Positions 54,505-62,715 of a DNA stretch of 64,000 nucleotides are shown here, piece by piece. The DNA comes from CAVXJN01 sp963762165 (GTDB taxonomy: Bacteria > Pseudomonadota > Gammaproteobacteria > JASBUN01), in the NCBI GenBank assembly GCA_963762165.1, contig CAVXJN010000004.1, positions 124,001-188,000 on the forward strand, read 5' to 3'. The notes beneath the pieces were generated by a model. The model saw nothing but the letters and a program-made list of their open reading frames with translations. It was not told the DNA's origin and did no database searches. A program made the translations under genes and the position numbers. The stretch's first letter is position 1. Every line of letters starts with the position of its first letter.

Positions 54505-54522
54505 CGTCGGGCTTTCCCGACA
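54505..54522. promoter_or_regulatory. candidate GlrR enhancer site, CGTC-N10-GACA
   Basis: CGTC (54505-54508), ten bases, GACA (54519-54522): seven of eight conserved bases of the TGTC-N10-GACA site known for E. coli GlrR, with the correct spacing. It lies about 90-105 bp upstream of the -24 element. The GlrR-like gene is the last gene of the controlled operon. Confidence 0.62.
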
Positions 54523-54564
54523 CCGGTCTCGCGACCCATGTCTAGAGCGCTGAATGGTAGGGAG

Positions 54565-55587
54565 TTAGCTCCGTCTCAAATGGGAGACGGGGGAAGACCG
54601 TACACAGTTGCGACCGTCTGCTTTCGCTTGGTACAGCGCGGAATCAGCCCGGTCAAGCAGCTGCCGCGCCGTGTCGCCCTGGCCCCAAGTGGTAACGCCG
54701 ATCGAAACGCTCAAATGGGGTAAGGGGACGCCATCGTCGTCGGTGATCGATGCGCTCCGAAGGGAGGTGCGGATTCGCTCGGCAACCCTCAGGGCTTCCG
54801 CGATCTCGGTGTCGGGCAGCAGGGCGACCAGTTCCTCGCCGCCGAACCGGGCTGCATGGTCGCCGGCGCGAATCTGTTCGCGCACTACGCTCGCGAAGCA
54901 GATCAGGGCCCGGTCTCCCGCCAAATGTCCGTGGATATCGTTGAATTGCTTGAAGCGGTCGAGATCCAGCATCAGCACGCTGAGACTGCCGCCGCGATTG
55001 TTGTAATGCTCCAGCAGAGCACGCAGGGACTCGTCCAGCCAGCGCCGATTGTAGAGACCGGTGAGCGGGTCCACCCTGGCGTGGGCCTCCGAGGCCCGCT
55101 GGCGCAGAATGCTGTGGCCCACCAGTAAATTATCTTTGCGCAGGCGGCCCGAAAGCGAGCGCAACAGGTTGCGCGCCACCGCAGCGGAGTGATCGAGGAC
55201 CGTGCGCATCGCCGGGCCATCGATGGCGAGCAGGCGGGTGTAATTGCGGGCGATAACCTTGGCGGAAGGGGGCAGACCTTCGAGCACGGACATTTCGCCC
55301 ACCCATTGCCCTACGCCGATAAAGGCCAAAACCTGACTGCCGGAATCGTCCAATTGCACCTGCAACTGACCTTCCAGCACCACATACATGCGATCGTCAA
55401 AATGGCCCGGATCGAGTAGCACCTCTCCGGAACGTAGATCGCGCAAGAAGCACATCGGTACCAGCCATTCGAGCTGATCCTGCGCCTCACCCTCAAATAG
55501 CGGAAGCTGGGCCAATTGCTGGGCCGACAAGCCTTTCGTTGAAAGCGACTTCATCAACTTTTCCGGCCGAAGAGAATCAATGATCAT
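54565..55587 (-). CDS. diguanylate cyclase with N-terminal cNMP-binding domain
   Basis: 340 residues from the ATG at 55587 (a TTG at 55599 is the alternative). Residues about 20-145 form a Crp-like cNMP domain (LAQLPLFEGEAQDQLEWLVPMC, GEVLLDPGHFDDRMYVVLEGQLQV, VGEMSVLEGLPPSAKVIA). About 165-325 is a GGDEF domain: DPLTGLYNRRWLDE, VLMLDLDRFKQFND, the active-site motif as GGEEL (a functional variant) and SIGVTTW. It makes cyclic di-GMP, probably under control of a small ligand. No EAL domain. A weak sigma54-like sequence (GG-N10-GC) lies upstream at 55612-55627. Confidence 0.9.
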   Translation of the reverse strand: MIIDSLRPEKLMKSLSTKGLSAQQLAQLPLFEGEAQDQLEWLVPMCFLRDLRSGEVLLDPGHFDDRMYVVLEGQLQVQLDDSGSQVLAFIGVGQWVGEMSVLEGLPPSAKVIARNYTRLLAIDGPAMRTVLDHSAAVARNLLRSLSGRLRKDNLLVGHSILRQRASEAHARVDPLTGLYNRRWLDESLRALLEHYNNRGGSLSVLMLDLDRFKQFNDIHGHLAGDRALICFASVVREQIRAGDHAARFGGEELVALLPDTEIAEALRVAERIRTSLRSASITDDDGVPLPHLSVSIGVTTWGQGDTARQLLDRADSALYQAKADGRNCVRSSPVSHLRRS

Positions 55588-55748
55588 AGTCTGACGCAAT
55601 GTGTAGGCCAGAGCATCACCGCTGCCAGTTCGGGTGAACGGAACTGTGCGGCGGTTCGTCTTTTTCAGCGGATTAATTTCGAAAATGCGGAGTCGGAGAC
55701 AGTAAGCCCGGGCGCAAGAGTCGGCGCGTGTCTCCTATGAATAGCATC

Positions 55749-55775
55749 AAAAAAAGCCCGGCACTAGGCCGGGCT
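55749..55775 (-). terminator. Rho-independent terminator of the PRC-barrel gene
   Basis: AGCCCGGC (55755-55762) and GCCGGGCT (55768-55775) form a perfect stem with a 5-base loop. The A-run at 55749-55755 gives a U-run for minus-strand transcripts. It lies 15 bases after the end of the gene at 55790-56398. Confidence 0.85.
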
Positions 55776-55789
55776 TCGGAGTTGCGATC

Positions 55790-56398
55790 TTAGTACTGAG
55801 ATTTCGGCTTGGTCTGATCGCTTTCCATGGGCTGCGGCGCGCTGCCCGTATCCTGCGACGGTTTGGCACTTGCGTCGTTACCGGGTTCGAAAGCGCTGAA
55901 CTCCGATTCCTTGTAAGGCATGCTGTTCTTCAGCTCGTCCTTGGTCATTCCAGACGACAGTGCCAGATTTTCGCCTTGCGGTTGCAGCTGTTCCAGCGGA
56001 ATTGCGACATCCTTCTCACCAATTCCGAGGAAGCCACCTACGCCGACCACGGCATAGACCTTCTGATCACCGGTGCTGACCACGAGCTTGTCGACTTCGC
56101 CAACCTTGTCACCCTGGGCATTGACGACGTCTTTGCCGTCATAATCTTCCGGGTTATAGGCGGTCGTCTGGGTGCCGGTGGATGTGCTCTGATCCATCTT
56201 CGCGCTGGTACCGGCGTCGCCGCTTTCCTGGGTATTCATCCGGGTATTGCTATCCATCTCCATCTGGCTTCCGGTGGCGCCGCTCGGCTGCTCCGCGCTG
56301 GGATTGGAGCTCTGATCGGTGTCTGCGGCCAGAACCGGGGCGCTCATGGCAACCGTAAGGGCGCCGGCCAAAGCAATTGCGATAGGTGATTTCTTCAT
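55790..56398 (-). CDS. secreted PRC-barrel domain protein
   Basis: 202 residues; the ATG at 56398 has a strong AAGGAGG ribosome site. Signal peptide MKKSPIAIALAGALTVAMSAPVLAA. A low-complexity Ser/Gln/Met/Asn region follows (about 25-90), then a PRC-barrel (YDGKDVVNAQGDKVGEVDKLVVS, VYAVVGVGGFLGIGEKDVAIPLEQL) and an acidic/Pro-rich tail. PRC-barrel proteins of the periplasm are often stress-related; no specific role can be given. The segment ESEFSAFE also occurs in the EF-hand protein at 44594-45034. Own terminator downstream. Confidence 0.83.
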   Translation of the reverse strand: MKKSPIAIALAGALTVAMSAPVLAADTDQSSNPSAEQPSGATGSQMEMDSNTRMNTQESGDAGTSAKMDQSTSTGTQTTAYNPEDYDGKDVVNAQGDKVGEVDKLVVSTGDQKVYAVVGVGGFLGIGEKDVAIPLEQLQPQGENLALSSGMTKDELKNSMPYKESEFSAFEPGNDASAKPSQDTGSAPQPMESDQTKPKSQY

Positions 56399-56722
56399 GA
56401 TTTTGTCCTCCTTGATTAATAACGATGCGGCCAATATGGGCGTACTCGTTCGGTCTGAACCGGGGAGCCGACCGCATATTTCCTACTCCCGCTCTAGCGT
56501 AGTACGGCGCTACAGGCTTGCAGACCTGCCGACCTAAACAAATGTCGGTGATTGGCGACGCGGGCCGGGTGCGGATTCGGGTCAATCAATTATTCCGGTC
56601 GTGTCGGTGCGTATATTTCGTTTTCGTCAGCCTTCGCTAGGCGCTAAAAGGGGCTACCCGGCAATAGCACGGGTTTTATGGAAAATCGTTATGGGTTCTG
56701 TTTTGGATCGGAGGAGTCAAAC
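56399..56722. other. divergent promoter region between the PRC-barrel gene and soxA
   Basis: 324 bases without a gene. It must hold the divergent promoters. I see no sigma54-type sequence and no clear dyad here; soxA has the ribosome site CGGAGGAG. Confidence 0.5.
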
Positions 56723-57583
56723 ATGAAAAGGTTAGTGATCCTGATGGCGTGTACTTTCGGGGTCGCCGTCGGTACTGTGGCTTACGGATCGCCGCAAGAC
56801 GATCTGCGCAATATCCGCGAGTACTTCAAGCAGCGGTTTCCGAACGTGCCGTTTTCCGAGTACGTAAATGGTATATACGCGCTGGATGCGGATCGCCGCG
56901 CAGCGTGGGAAGAGTTCGAGTCGTTTTCACCTCCCTATGAAGAAGCTGTCGATGTCGGCAAGAAATTGTTCAACAAGCCATTCGCCAACGGTAAAACCTA
57001 TGCCAGTTGTTTTGCGAAGGGTGGCATCGGGATTCGGCAGAATTATCCCCAGTTCGATCCCGCTTCCGGAACGGTCAAGACCCTCGAGGCCGAAATAAAC
57101 GAATGCAGGGTCAAGAACGGCGAACAGCCCCTGCCGTGGAAAAAAGGCGATCTCGCGGCAATTTCCGCGTATATGGGTTTCACGTCACGGGGTAAGGTCA
57201 TTGACGTCAAGGTGCCGAGCGACCCGCGGGCGCAGGAAATCTATGAGCGCGGCAAACATCATTTCTATTCCAAGCGCGGTCAGTTGAACTTCTCCTGCGC
57301 CGATTGCCACGTCTACAACTCGGGCAACTTGATTCGCGCCGACATGTTGAGCCCGGCAATGGGCCAAGTGACTCACTTTCCGGTGTGGCGCAAGAAATGG
57401 GCCGAGGGCGCCGAAGGCCCGACGGCGGGGCTTGGAACTCTGCATCGCCGCTATGAAGGCTGCAATAAGCAGGTCCGGGCACAGCCGTTCAAAGCCCAGT
57501 CCGACGAGTACACGGCGCTGGAATATTTCCACAGCTATCTGAGTAACGGTTTGAAGGTCAACGCACCGAGTATGCGTCAGTAA
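56723..57583 (+). CDS. soxA: SoxA-like c-type cytochrome
   Basis: 286 residues from the ATG at 56723 (GGAGGAG upstream). Sec signal peptide MKRLVILMACTFGVAVGTVAYG. The SoxA layout is clear: FPNVPFSEYVNGIYALD, GKKLFNKPFANGKTYASCFAKGG, LEAEINECRVKNGEQPLPWKKGDLAAISAYM, heme site CADCH (about 192-196) and YEGCNKQVRAQPF with the Cys that carries the active-site persulfide (about 246). The first heme site is replaced by SCFAKGG, so this is the mono-heme form. SoxA with SoxX oxidatively links thiosulfate to SoxY. No soxX, soxY, soxZ or soxB is next to it. Confidence 0.87.
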   Translation: MKRLVILMACTFGVAVGTVAYGSPQDDLRNIREYFKQRFPNVPFSEYVNGIYALDADRRAAWEEFESFSPPYEEAVDVGKKLFNKPFANGKTYASCFAKGGIGIRQNYPQFDPASGTVKTLEAEINECRVKNGEQPLPWKKGDLAAISAYMGFTSRGKVIDVKVPSDPRAQEIYERGKHHFYSKRGQLNFSCADCHVYNSGNLIRADMLSPAMGQVTHFPVWRKKWAEGAEGPTAGLGTLHRRYEGCNKQVRAQPFKAQSDEYTALEYFHSYLSNGLKVNAPSMRQ

Positions 57584-57607
57584 GCACTTGGATCGGACTG
57601 CAAACGT

Positions 57608-57637
57608 AAAAGGGCGGCTATGGAGCCGCCCTTTTTT
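57608..57637 (+). terminator. Rho-independent terminator after soxA
   Basis: AAGGGCGGCT (57610-57619) and AGCCGCCCTT (57624-57633) form a 10-bp perfect stem around ATGG, followed by a U-run (57632-57637). The A-run on its left could also serve the minus-strand pseudopilin gene. Confidence 0.9.
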
Positions 57638-57674
57638 ATGTTGCTTGCCACGGGTTGCGCGAACCGGACTCTAT

Positions 57675-58457
57675 TCAACTGCCGTCGCAGGTGACCGTGT
57701 CCGTCTCGACGCGACCGCTGGCCCAGAGACTGATTCGGCGACCGGTTTCGCCGTTGCGGCCATCGCAGATCGTGAATTGCGTCGTTGCGCCGGGGGTTGT
57801 GGTCGTGGTGTCTGTCGTCGTGGTTGTGGTGCCGCCACCAGAGTTGCCATTGCCATTGCCATTGCCATTGCCGGCGTAGGCCGGTGCGCCGGGCATCACG
57901 GCCAATACGAACTGCGCGAGGGTGGAATTGGCCAGTAGGGTCGCGAACGGCAGTGGGTCCGCATCGCCGCGGGCAAGGAAGCCGGTGGAGCGAAAGCTGG
58001 CGTAGTTGTTGCCATTGGTCGAACTCACCGTGATCGAAAGATCGCTGTTGATCGCGCCTTGTACCCGCAGCACGGTATCGGTGCCGTCGACGCTGCCGGC
58101 CGTACTGGAGTCGGCGAATACGACCCAGCCCTGGTTCCAGTTCGTGCCGGTGCAGGAACTGCCGTTGTTGCTGGCGCACACCGACACACTGCTCCCGCGC
58201 TTGACGGCCTCGGAGCGCGCCACCGCCAGCGCCGTAACCAATTGATTGGTGCCCGCGACGAGGCGGTTGTCACGAATGATGGTGCTGAACCCGGGAATCG
58301 CGACGGTGATCAGAATGGCGGCCACGGCCAGGGTCATCATCAACTCGATGAGCGTGAAACCGCGTCCAAAACCGACACCGCTGGCGATGCCATGATTAAA
58401 TTGTTTCTGCGTGTACATATACGTGCCGCCTCCGAATTTCGACACTTGGGTTGCCAT
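57675..58457 (-). CDS. GspH/FimT-type pseudopilin with repeat-rich insert
   Basis: 260 residues as read from 58457. The type IV pilin/pseudopilin N-terminus is unmistakable: GFTLIELMMTLAVAAILITVAIPGF, preceded by a leader of about 30 residues (peptidase site GRG/FTLIE). A GspH-like domain follows (RDNRLVAGTNQLVTALAVARSEAVKRGSSV, NQGWVVFAD). Residues about 195-220 are (GN)n and a Thr-rich run, encoded by a 6-bp repeat at 57845-57873. Then comes TQFTICDGRNGETGRRI, the normal C-terminal FimT motif. Minor pilins of this class prime type IV pili or type II secretion. It stands alone here. Confidence 0.88.
   Translation of the reverse strand: MATQVSKFGGGTYMYTQKQFNHGIASGVGFGRGFTLIELMMTLAVAAILITVAIPGFSTIIRDNRLVAGTNQLVTALAVARSEAVKRGSSVSVCASNNGSSCTGTNWNQGWVVFADSSTAGSVDGTDTVLRVQGAINSDLSITVSSTNGNNYASFRSTGFLARGDADPLPFATLLANSTLAQFVLAVMPGAPAYAGNGNGNGNGNSGGGTTTTTTDTTTTTPGATTQFTICDGRNGETGRRISLWASGRVETDTVTCDGS
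57845..57873. repeat. hexanucleotide repeat TTGCCA, 4.8 copies
   Basis: Five tandem units (the last lacking one base) lie in the pseudopilin gene and encode a Gly-Asn run on the minus strand. A 6-bp unit keeps frame; copy-number change would lengthen or shorten a linker. A Thr-codon run follows at about 57800-57830. Confidence 0.9.
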
Positions 58458-58765
58458 CGTATCGGCCCCTTTCGGCTGAACTTTAGAACTGGTTCACATT
58501 TTTCGAGGGCCGTCCCTGATATCGGGAAGTTCACGTAAACATATGATATTTCGTCAATTTCATTTGAATACTTGCGGCTGAAAAGGCCGCTGCACACCAC
58601 TTTGGGTGGTCGCTGGACGTTTTTAACAACCAATATTGGCAATCGTCACGATTACTGGATTTCACTTTACTCGTTCCCCGCCCGGCCCTAAATACAGGGC
58701 CGCGGACCTGCCGGACCTCGGTTCGGGCCGGTTCACCGTGAAATCACCCAGGAGTGTGAGCCATC
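58458..58765. other. divergent intergenic region
   Basis: 308 bases between the pseudopilin gene and the small gene at 58766; AT-richer than its surroundings. No RNA gene or clear dyad seen. The plus-strand gene has AGGAG 12 bases before its ATG. Confidence 0.4.
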
Positions 58766-59017
58766 ATGAGCACAAAAACGCGGTCGGTGGACGGCCGGTC
58801 TCGGCGCGGGCGTCAGCGCCAGGAACAACCGTCATGGACCGATGGGGAAGACGAATTGACGATTCCCGAGCCCGCGGCCGGTGGCCGTCCCTCAACCCGG
58901 GCTGCCGAGCACGACGATCTTCGGCAACTTGCCGCTCGGCGCAAACTGGAGCAGTACCTGGAATCGAAGCGCTTGCGTGAAAATCTACAGGAGATCTACT
59001 TCGACGAGGAGTATTGA
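58766..59017 (+). CDS. PA3496-type small acidic/basic protein
   Basis: 83 residues. The N-terminal half is basic and disordered (TRSVDGRSRRGRQRQEQ), the C-terminal half is helical: LAARRKLEQYLESKRLRENLQEIYFDEEY. This resembles the PA3496 family, small proteins of gammaproteobacteria with the pattern RR-x-EEYLE-x-K-x-LR-x-L-x-D-x-YFD. The function is unknown. It converges on the LysR gene; the two ends overlap by 22 bases. Confidence 0.7.
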   Translation: MSTKTRSVDGRSRRGRQRQEQPSWTDGEDELTIPEPAAGGRPSTRAAEHDDLRQLAARRKLEQYLESKRLRENLQEIYFDEEY

Positions 59018-59868
59018 TTCTTGTTGTCGCTTGCAAGGAAGTATCCCAACAGGCGGTCGATGACCGCCTGTTTTTCGTGGCCGGCGGGGTACACCGCGTA
59101 GGCGCTGCGATCGATTTCCGGTGCGCCGTCGACCAGATGCAGTTGTCCTGTGGCGAGCGCCTCTTGCACCATGGGCCGTGCCAGGTATGCGGCTCCGCCA
59201 CACTTCAGCAACAGCGAACGGGCCAGACGCCCTAGTCCGATGCGTAACCTCGGTGCCGGCATTTCGGGAAAGAAGCGGGCATGGCTGATCGCGAACGACG
59301 TACCCCAATCCACCATCAGGTAATCTTCGGTCAGCGCTTGCTCCACACTGAGGCCCGGGCGCGAGGCGACCATGACCAACGGCACGCGCGCCACTTCCGT
59401 GGCAAGCAGTTGCGTCATTTGTGGCGCTTCGAACAGAAACGCCAAGTCCAGCGAGCCATCCAATAGGCGGCGCAATTGTGCATCGTGGCTCAGCGCTTCT
59501 GCATAAAGGCCTATATCCGGTTGTTCGTCGTCAATCCAATTCAGCCACTCCTGCAACGCGATGTCCCACAGACTGGACTCGCCGGCGACTGATAACGGCG
59601 TGCGGCTGTCGTCGGTCTGCACGATTTCCTGCAGCGCGCGATGCCAATTGTTCAACATCCGCTCCGCATGGGGCACCAACTTCTGGCCAGCCGATGTGGG
59701 TTGGATGTTGTTGCGGTCGCGGGTGAACAACTCCACGCCCACCAGATCTTCCAACTGCCGTATGCGCGCGCTCACTGCCGATTGACTGACAAACAGGTTG
59801 TCCGCCGCCTTGCCGAAATGGCGCGTCCGGTTGACTTCGAGAAATGTTTTGAGGAGATCGGTGTCCAC
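58996..59868 (-). CDS. LysR-family transcriptional regulator
   Basis: About 290 residues from the GTG at 59868 (VDTDLLKTFLEVNRTRHFGKAA); the frame is open upstream to 59973 but that part is not family-like. N-terminal winged HTH (FGKAADNLFVSQSAVSARIRQLEDLVGVELFTR), then a LysR substrate domain. The opening resembles HexA/LrhA-like regulators. No obvious divergent target gene is next to it. Confidence 0.87.
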   Translation of the reverse strand: MDTDLLKTFLEVNRTRHFGKAADNLFVSQSAVSARIRQLEDLVGVELFTRDRNNIQPTSAGQKLVPHAERMLNNWHRALQEIVQTDDSRTPLSVAGESSLWDIALQEWLNWIDDEQPDIGLYAEALSHDAQLRRLLDGSLDLAFLFEAPQMTQLLATEVARVPLVMVASRPGLSVEQALTEDYLMVDWGTSFAISHARFFPEMPAPRLRIGLGRLARSLLLKCGGAAYLARPMVQEALATGQLHLVDGAPEIDRSAYAVYPAGHEKQAVIDRLLGYFLASDNKNQYSSSK

Positions 59869-60298
59869 GTCGATTGCCTGGCGTTTTGCATCGCTTTTAC
59901 ACCGGATCATGCCAGCACGCAACGGAGGGCACAAAATCCTCCAGCATGGGGGAGAGCTATAGGCAATGTCCAATCGAGGATCGAATCGAAAGGATCGGCA
60001 ACATTTGCTGTCGCGTGTTCGTGGCCGCCCCGGTAGTCGCTACTTCACCGACGTGGGGGGCGATCAGAGCAACTCGGAGGACGTCGATACGCCCGCATGC
60101 GCGCCACCTCCCAGACTGCGTTGGTCTTCGCGCCGCCAGCGTTCGAGCCAGGATGGGATCTGATCGAGTGGCTGCGCAACAACTCGTCTTTGGATACGTT
60201 GTGGGTGATCGAGCCCCAGATGCAGATCGATACCAGCTCGAGCGCAATCACCAGCAGGACGATTTTGTTCGCGATGCGGTGCGGTACGGGAAGCCCTC
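59869..60298. other. 430-base region without an assignable gene
   Basis: On the minus strand a membrane-like reading (KIVLLVIALELVSICIW, then GSITHNVSKDELL) lies around 60150-60280, just downstream of the gene ending at 60299. It lacks a credible start codon, so a small membrane protein with a base error is possible. Nothing else was recognised. Confidence 0.35.
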
Positions 60299-60598
60299 TT
60301 ATTGCGGACCCGCTCCCACGTAAGTGTCAATTTCGCTGCGGGCGAGCGCCGGCAGCTGCAAACTGAGTTGTCGCAACCTGGTGCGGTTGATGGTGTAGGT
60401 GAATGGTTTGGGAGTTTCGAACGGAATATTGCCGGCGCGCACGCCGCGTATCACTTTGTCCGCCAGGCGCGAGTCGCCGAACAAGACGATGTCGATGCGT
60501 AGCGGCGCCGCGGTTTCGGGGGTGCGGGCACTGAGGCTACACATTGAGATCAACAGGATCGAAACAATGTGGCGCCAACGGAAGGAGCTGCGTACCAT
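60299..60598 (-). CDS. small secreted hypothetical protein
   Basis: 99 residues, ATG at 60598 with TTGAGG upstream. A signal-peptide-like start (RWRHIVSILLISMCSLSA) precedes a mature domain of about 75 residues: LRIDIVLFGDSRLADKVIRGVRAGNIPFETPKPFTYT and LRQLSLQLPALARSEIDTY. Family not recognised. It may be followed in operon by the membrane-like reading at 60150-60280. Confidence 0.5.
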   Translation of the reverse strand: MVRSSFRWRHIVSILLISMCSLSARTPETAAPLRIDIVLFGDSRLADKVIRGVRAGNIPFETPKPFTYTINRTRLRQLSLQLPALARSEIDTYVGAGPQ

Positions 60599-60848
60599 TG
60601 TTGCCTCAAGTCCTCGAATTAGCGTGCGGAAACCGTCCGCAGTGCCGCGCCCACTCGTCGCGAACGAGCGATGGTCGGGATTGGTTCGTTACCCGGCACG
60701 ACCTGCACCACGCGTAAACTCGGGGTTTCTCTTAATTTTTTGTGGATAAATTATTTCGCATTCGTCGTTTCCTCTAGCGGCGTTTGTGGTGGAAAATTGA
60801 GCTGCTCCCAGCCGGGGCGGCCACTCGTATGAACTTCAAGGAACTCCC

Positions 60849-61154
60849 ATGGACCGTGCAGCGAAGACCTACATCGGTATCGACCAGGACCACTTCGGCG
60901 GTATGACGCCGACCGGTGGCATCATTCGCGATGCCTGGGTGTTCGGCATTCTGCCGGAGACCGAGACCTGCGCCGGTTGGAGCGGCGGGCGGTTGCAACC
61001 GATCTATGACGCGGTCGCCGAAGCCTGGGAGCCCTATGGTCATCTGGTCGGCCGCCTGCCGGCGGAACTTCGCGCGCGTCATGACCGCATTCACGGCGAG
61101 GCGCTGCGGCACGCCAAGGAGCTCGGCTGGACGCCGCCGATGGAGTCGGATTGA
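60849..61154 (+). CDS. conserved-looking hypothetical protein
   Basis: 101 residues, ATG at 60849 after AAGGAACTCCC. Aromatic/Gly-rich start (YIGIDQDHFGGMTPTGGIIRDAWVFGILPETETC) then a helical part (PIYDAVAEAWEPYGHLVGRLPAELRARHDRIHGEALRHAKELGW). No signal peptide or known motif. Codon use and a good ribosome site support it; the function is unknown. Confidence 0.65.
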   Translation: MDRAAKTYIGIDQDHFGGMTPTGGIIRDAWVFGILPETETCAGWSGGRLQPIYDAVAEAWEPYGHLVGRLPAELRARHDRIHGEALRHAKELGWTPPMESD

Positions 61155-61232
61155 CCGCGCCTTGCCGCGCTAACGATTGCCAAATCCCCGCCGATAAGCA
61201 GGACGGACGCTGAAACGCAGGGAATAAATCAA

Positions 61233-62696
61233 ATGACTCGCATACGCAACGTCGTAATCGGGGTGCTGTTGCTGGTCGGGCTCGGGTATTTGGGTCTGAA
61301 GGTCTATATCTACCGTCAGGTCAAATCGGGCCTCGACAATGCCATTGTCATGGCGTCTCCGTTTGCCGATATCCGCTACGACGGCATCGATTCCTCCCTC
61401 ACCGGCAGCGTCACGGTGCGCAATGTCCGGGTTCACAGTTTCGGCGATGACGTCCAGGCGGAAGCTGTGCGGCTGGGCACTCCCAACCTGGTCTATCTGT
61501 TGGGAACGCTGTCGGAACTGCAGCGCGGCGAACCGCCGCGCTTCCTGGAACTGCAGATGAGCGGGCTGAGCCTCGATCTGGGCGGCCCGCTGATGAATCT
61601 GGTGCAAGCAGCGATTCAAAGCAAAGTTCCGCGTCTTCCAGCCTCGTTTCCGTGCGCCGGACAAATCAGGTTCGGACCGGCCGCGTGGCGCGCCATGGGT
61701 TATCAGCGCCTGCGCAATGACGTGTTCCTGCGGGTCGATCTCGACAAGGATGCACGCACGATCCGCATGCAGGGCAAGTGGAAGACCGCAGATATGGGCG
61801 ATATCGGATTCACGACTGAACTCGGACGCATCGGTCCGGCGTTCACTCGGGGCCCGGCCGCCCAACGCGCACTGCTGCGCTCATTCGCGTTCGACTATAC
61901 CGATCATTCTTATTACAAGCGCCTGGTGCAGTATTGCGCCGGCCGGGACAAGGCCGATCCGAACACTTTCATCTCCTCGGTGGTCAACGCCAATGCGACC
62001 TATTACATGTACAGCTGGGGCGTAGTCCCGGGAGCCGACCTGCGCCGCGCGTACGGCGAATTTCTTCGCAATCCCCGGACCTTCAGCGTCGTCGCCCAGC
62101 CGAGCACCCCGCTGGAATTGTCGCTGTTGAATCAATACTCGCCTGATGACCTGGTGGCGCTGCTCGATTTGCGCGCCATCGTCAACGGCCGCGGGGTCGA
62201 ATCCTCGCAGGTATCCTACCGTCCGGAACTGTTGGGCCAGTTTGCAGCGGCGCCGCCGCAGCCCGTGCAGCGGCCGAAAGCCCCGGCGCAAAAGTCGCAG
62301 GCGGCCAAACCGGTGCCGCAATCGAGTCCGGCACGAGCCAGTCGTCCGGCGCCGAAAGCCGTCCGCCGGGTCCGCGCGGAGCCGCAGCCGGTGAAGCCGC
62401 AGAATTCAGCGCCGCCGGCGACGCAGCCGGTGAAGCCGCAGAATTCAGCGCCGCCGGCGACGCAGCCGGAAGTGGAATTCGGCTACCGGCGCGTTTCGCG
62501 CGAGCGCCTCGACCACTACGTCGGGCGTTATGTTCGGGTCTACAGTGCAGAGGGAGTGGCGCGCGAAGGCGTGCTGAACGCGGTGCGCGATAGCGAAGTC
62601 GTGGTCGAGCACCGCATGTACGGCGGCAGCATGGCAGTACCCGTGCCTTTCGGCAAAATCGAACGCATTGAGGTGTGGCTGCCAGAACGCTCGTAG
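61233..62696 (+). CDS. large hypothetical membrane-anchored protein with repeat linker
   Basis: 487 residues, ATG at 61233 after GGGAAT. One N-terminal transmembrane helix (NVVIGVLLLVGLGYLGL), then about 330 residues of periplasmic domain (FADIRYDGIDSSLTGSVTVRNVRVHSFG resembles the opening of AsmA-like or DUF945-like proteins). A Pro/Ala/Lys linker follows (about 345-410) that holds a 13-residue perfect duplication, and then a small C-terminal beta domain (YVGRYVRVYSAEGVAREGVLNAV). Family not recognised. Confidence 0.65.
   Translation: MTRIRNVVIGVLLLVGLGYLGLKVYIYRQVKSGLDNAIVMASPFADIRYDGIDSSLTGSVTVRNVRVHSFGDDVQAEAVRLGTPNLVYLLGTLSELQRGEPPRFLELQMSGLSLDLGGPLMNLVQAAIQSKVPRLPASFPCAGQIRFGPAAWRAMGYQRLRNDVFLRVDLDKDARTIRMQGKWKTADMGDIGFTTELGRIGPAFTRGPAAQRALLRSFAFDYTDHSYYKRLVQYCAGRDKADPNTFISSVVNANATYYMYSWGVVPGADLRRAYGEFLRNPRTFSVVAQPSTPLELSLLNQYSPDDLVALLDLRAIVNGRGVESSQVSYRPELLGQFAAAPPQPVQRPKAPAQKSQAAKPVPQSSPARASRPAPKAVRRVRAEPQPVKPQNSAPPATQPVKPQNSAPPATQPEVEFGYRRVSRERLDHYVGRYVRVYSAEGVAREGVLNAVRDSEVVVEHRMYGGSMAVPVPFGKIERIEVWLPERS
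62384..62469 (+). repeat. 39-bp tandem duplication in the gene at 61233-62696
   Basis: Two perfect copies starting at 62384 and 62423, plus eight bases of a third at 62462, encode PVKPQNSAPPATQ twice. Perfect identity suggests a recent slippage event. Confidence 0.92.
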
Positions 62697-62715
62697 AGCA
62701 CCAGGAGGCAGGCCA

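Noticed and set aside
55612..55627. sigma54-like TGGCAG-N5-ATGCT upstream of the diguanylate cyclase gene
   Set aside because: Spacing is right but two consensus positions are lost; too weak to list as a promoter.
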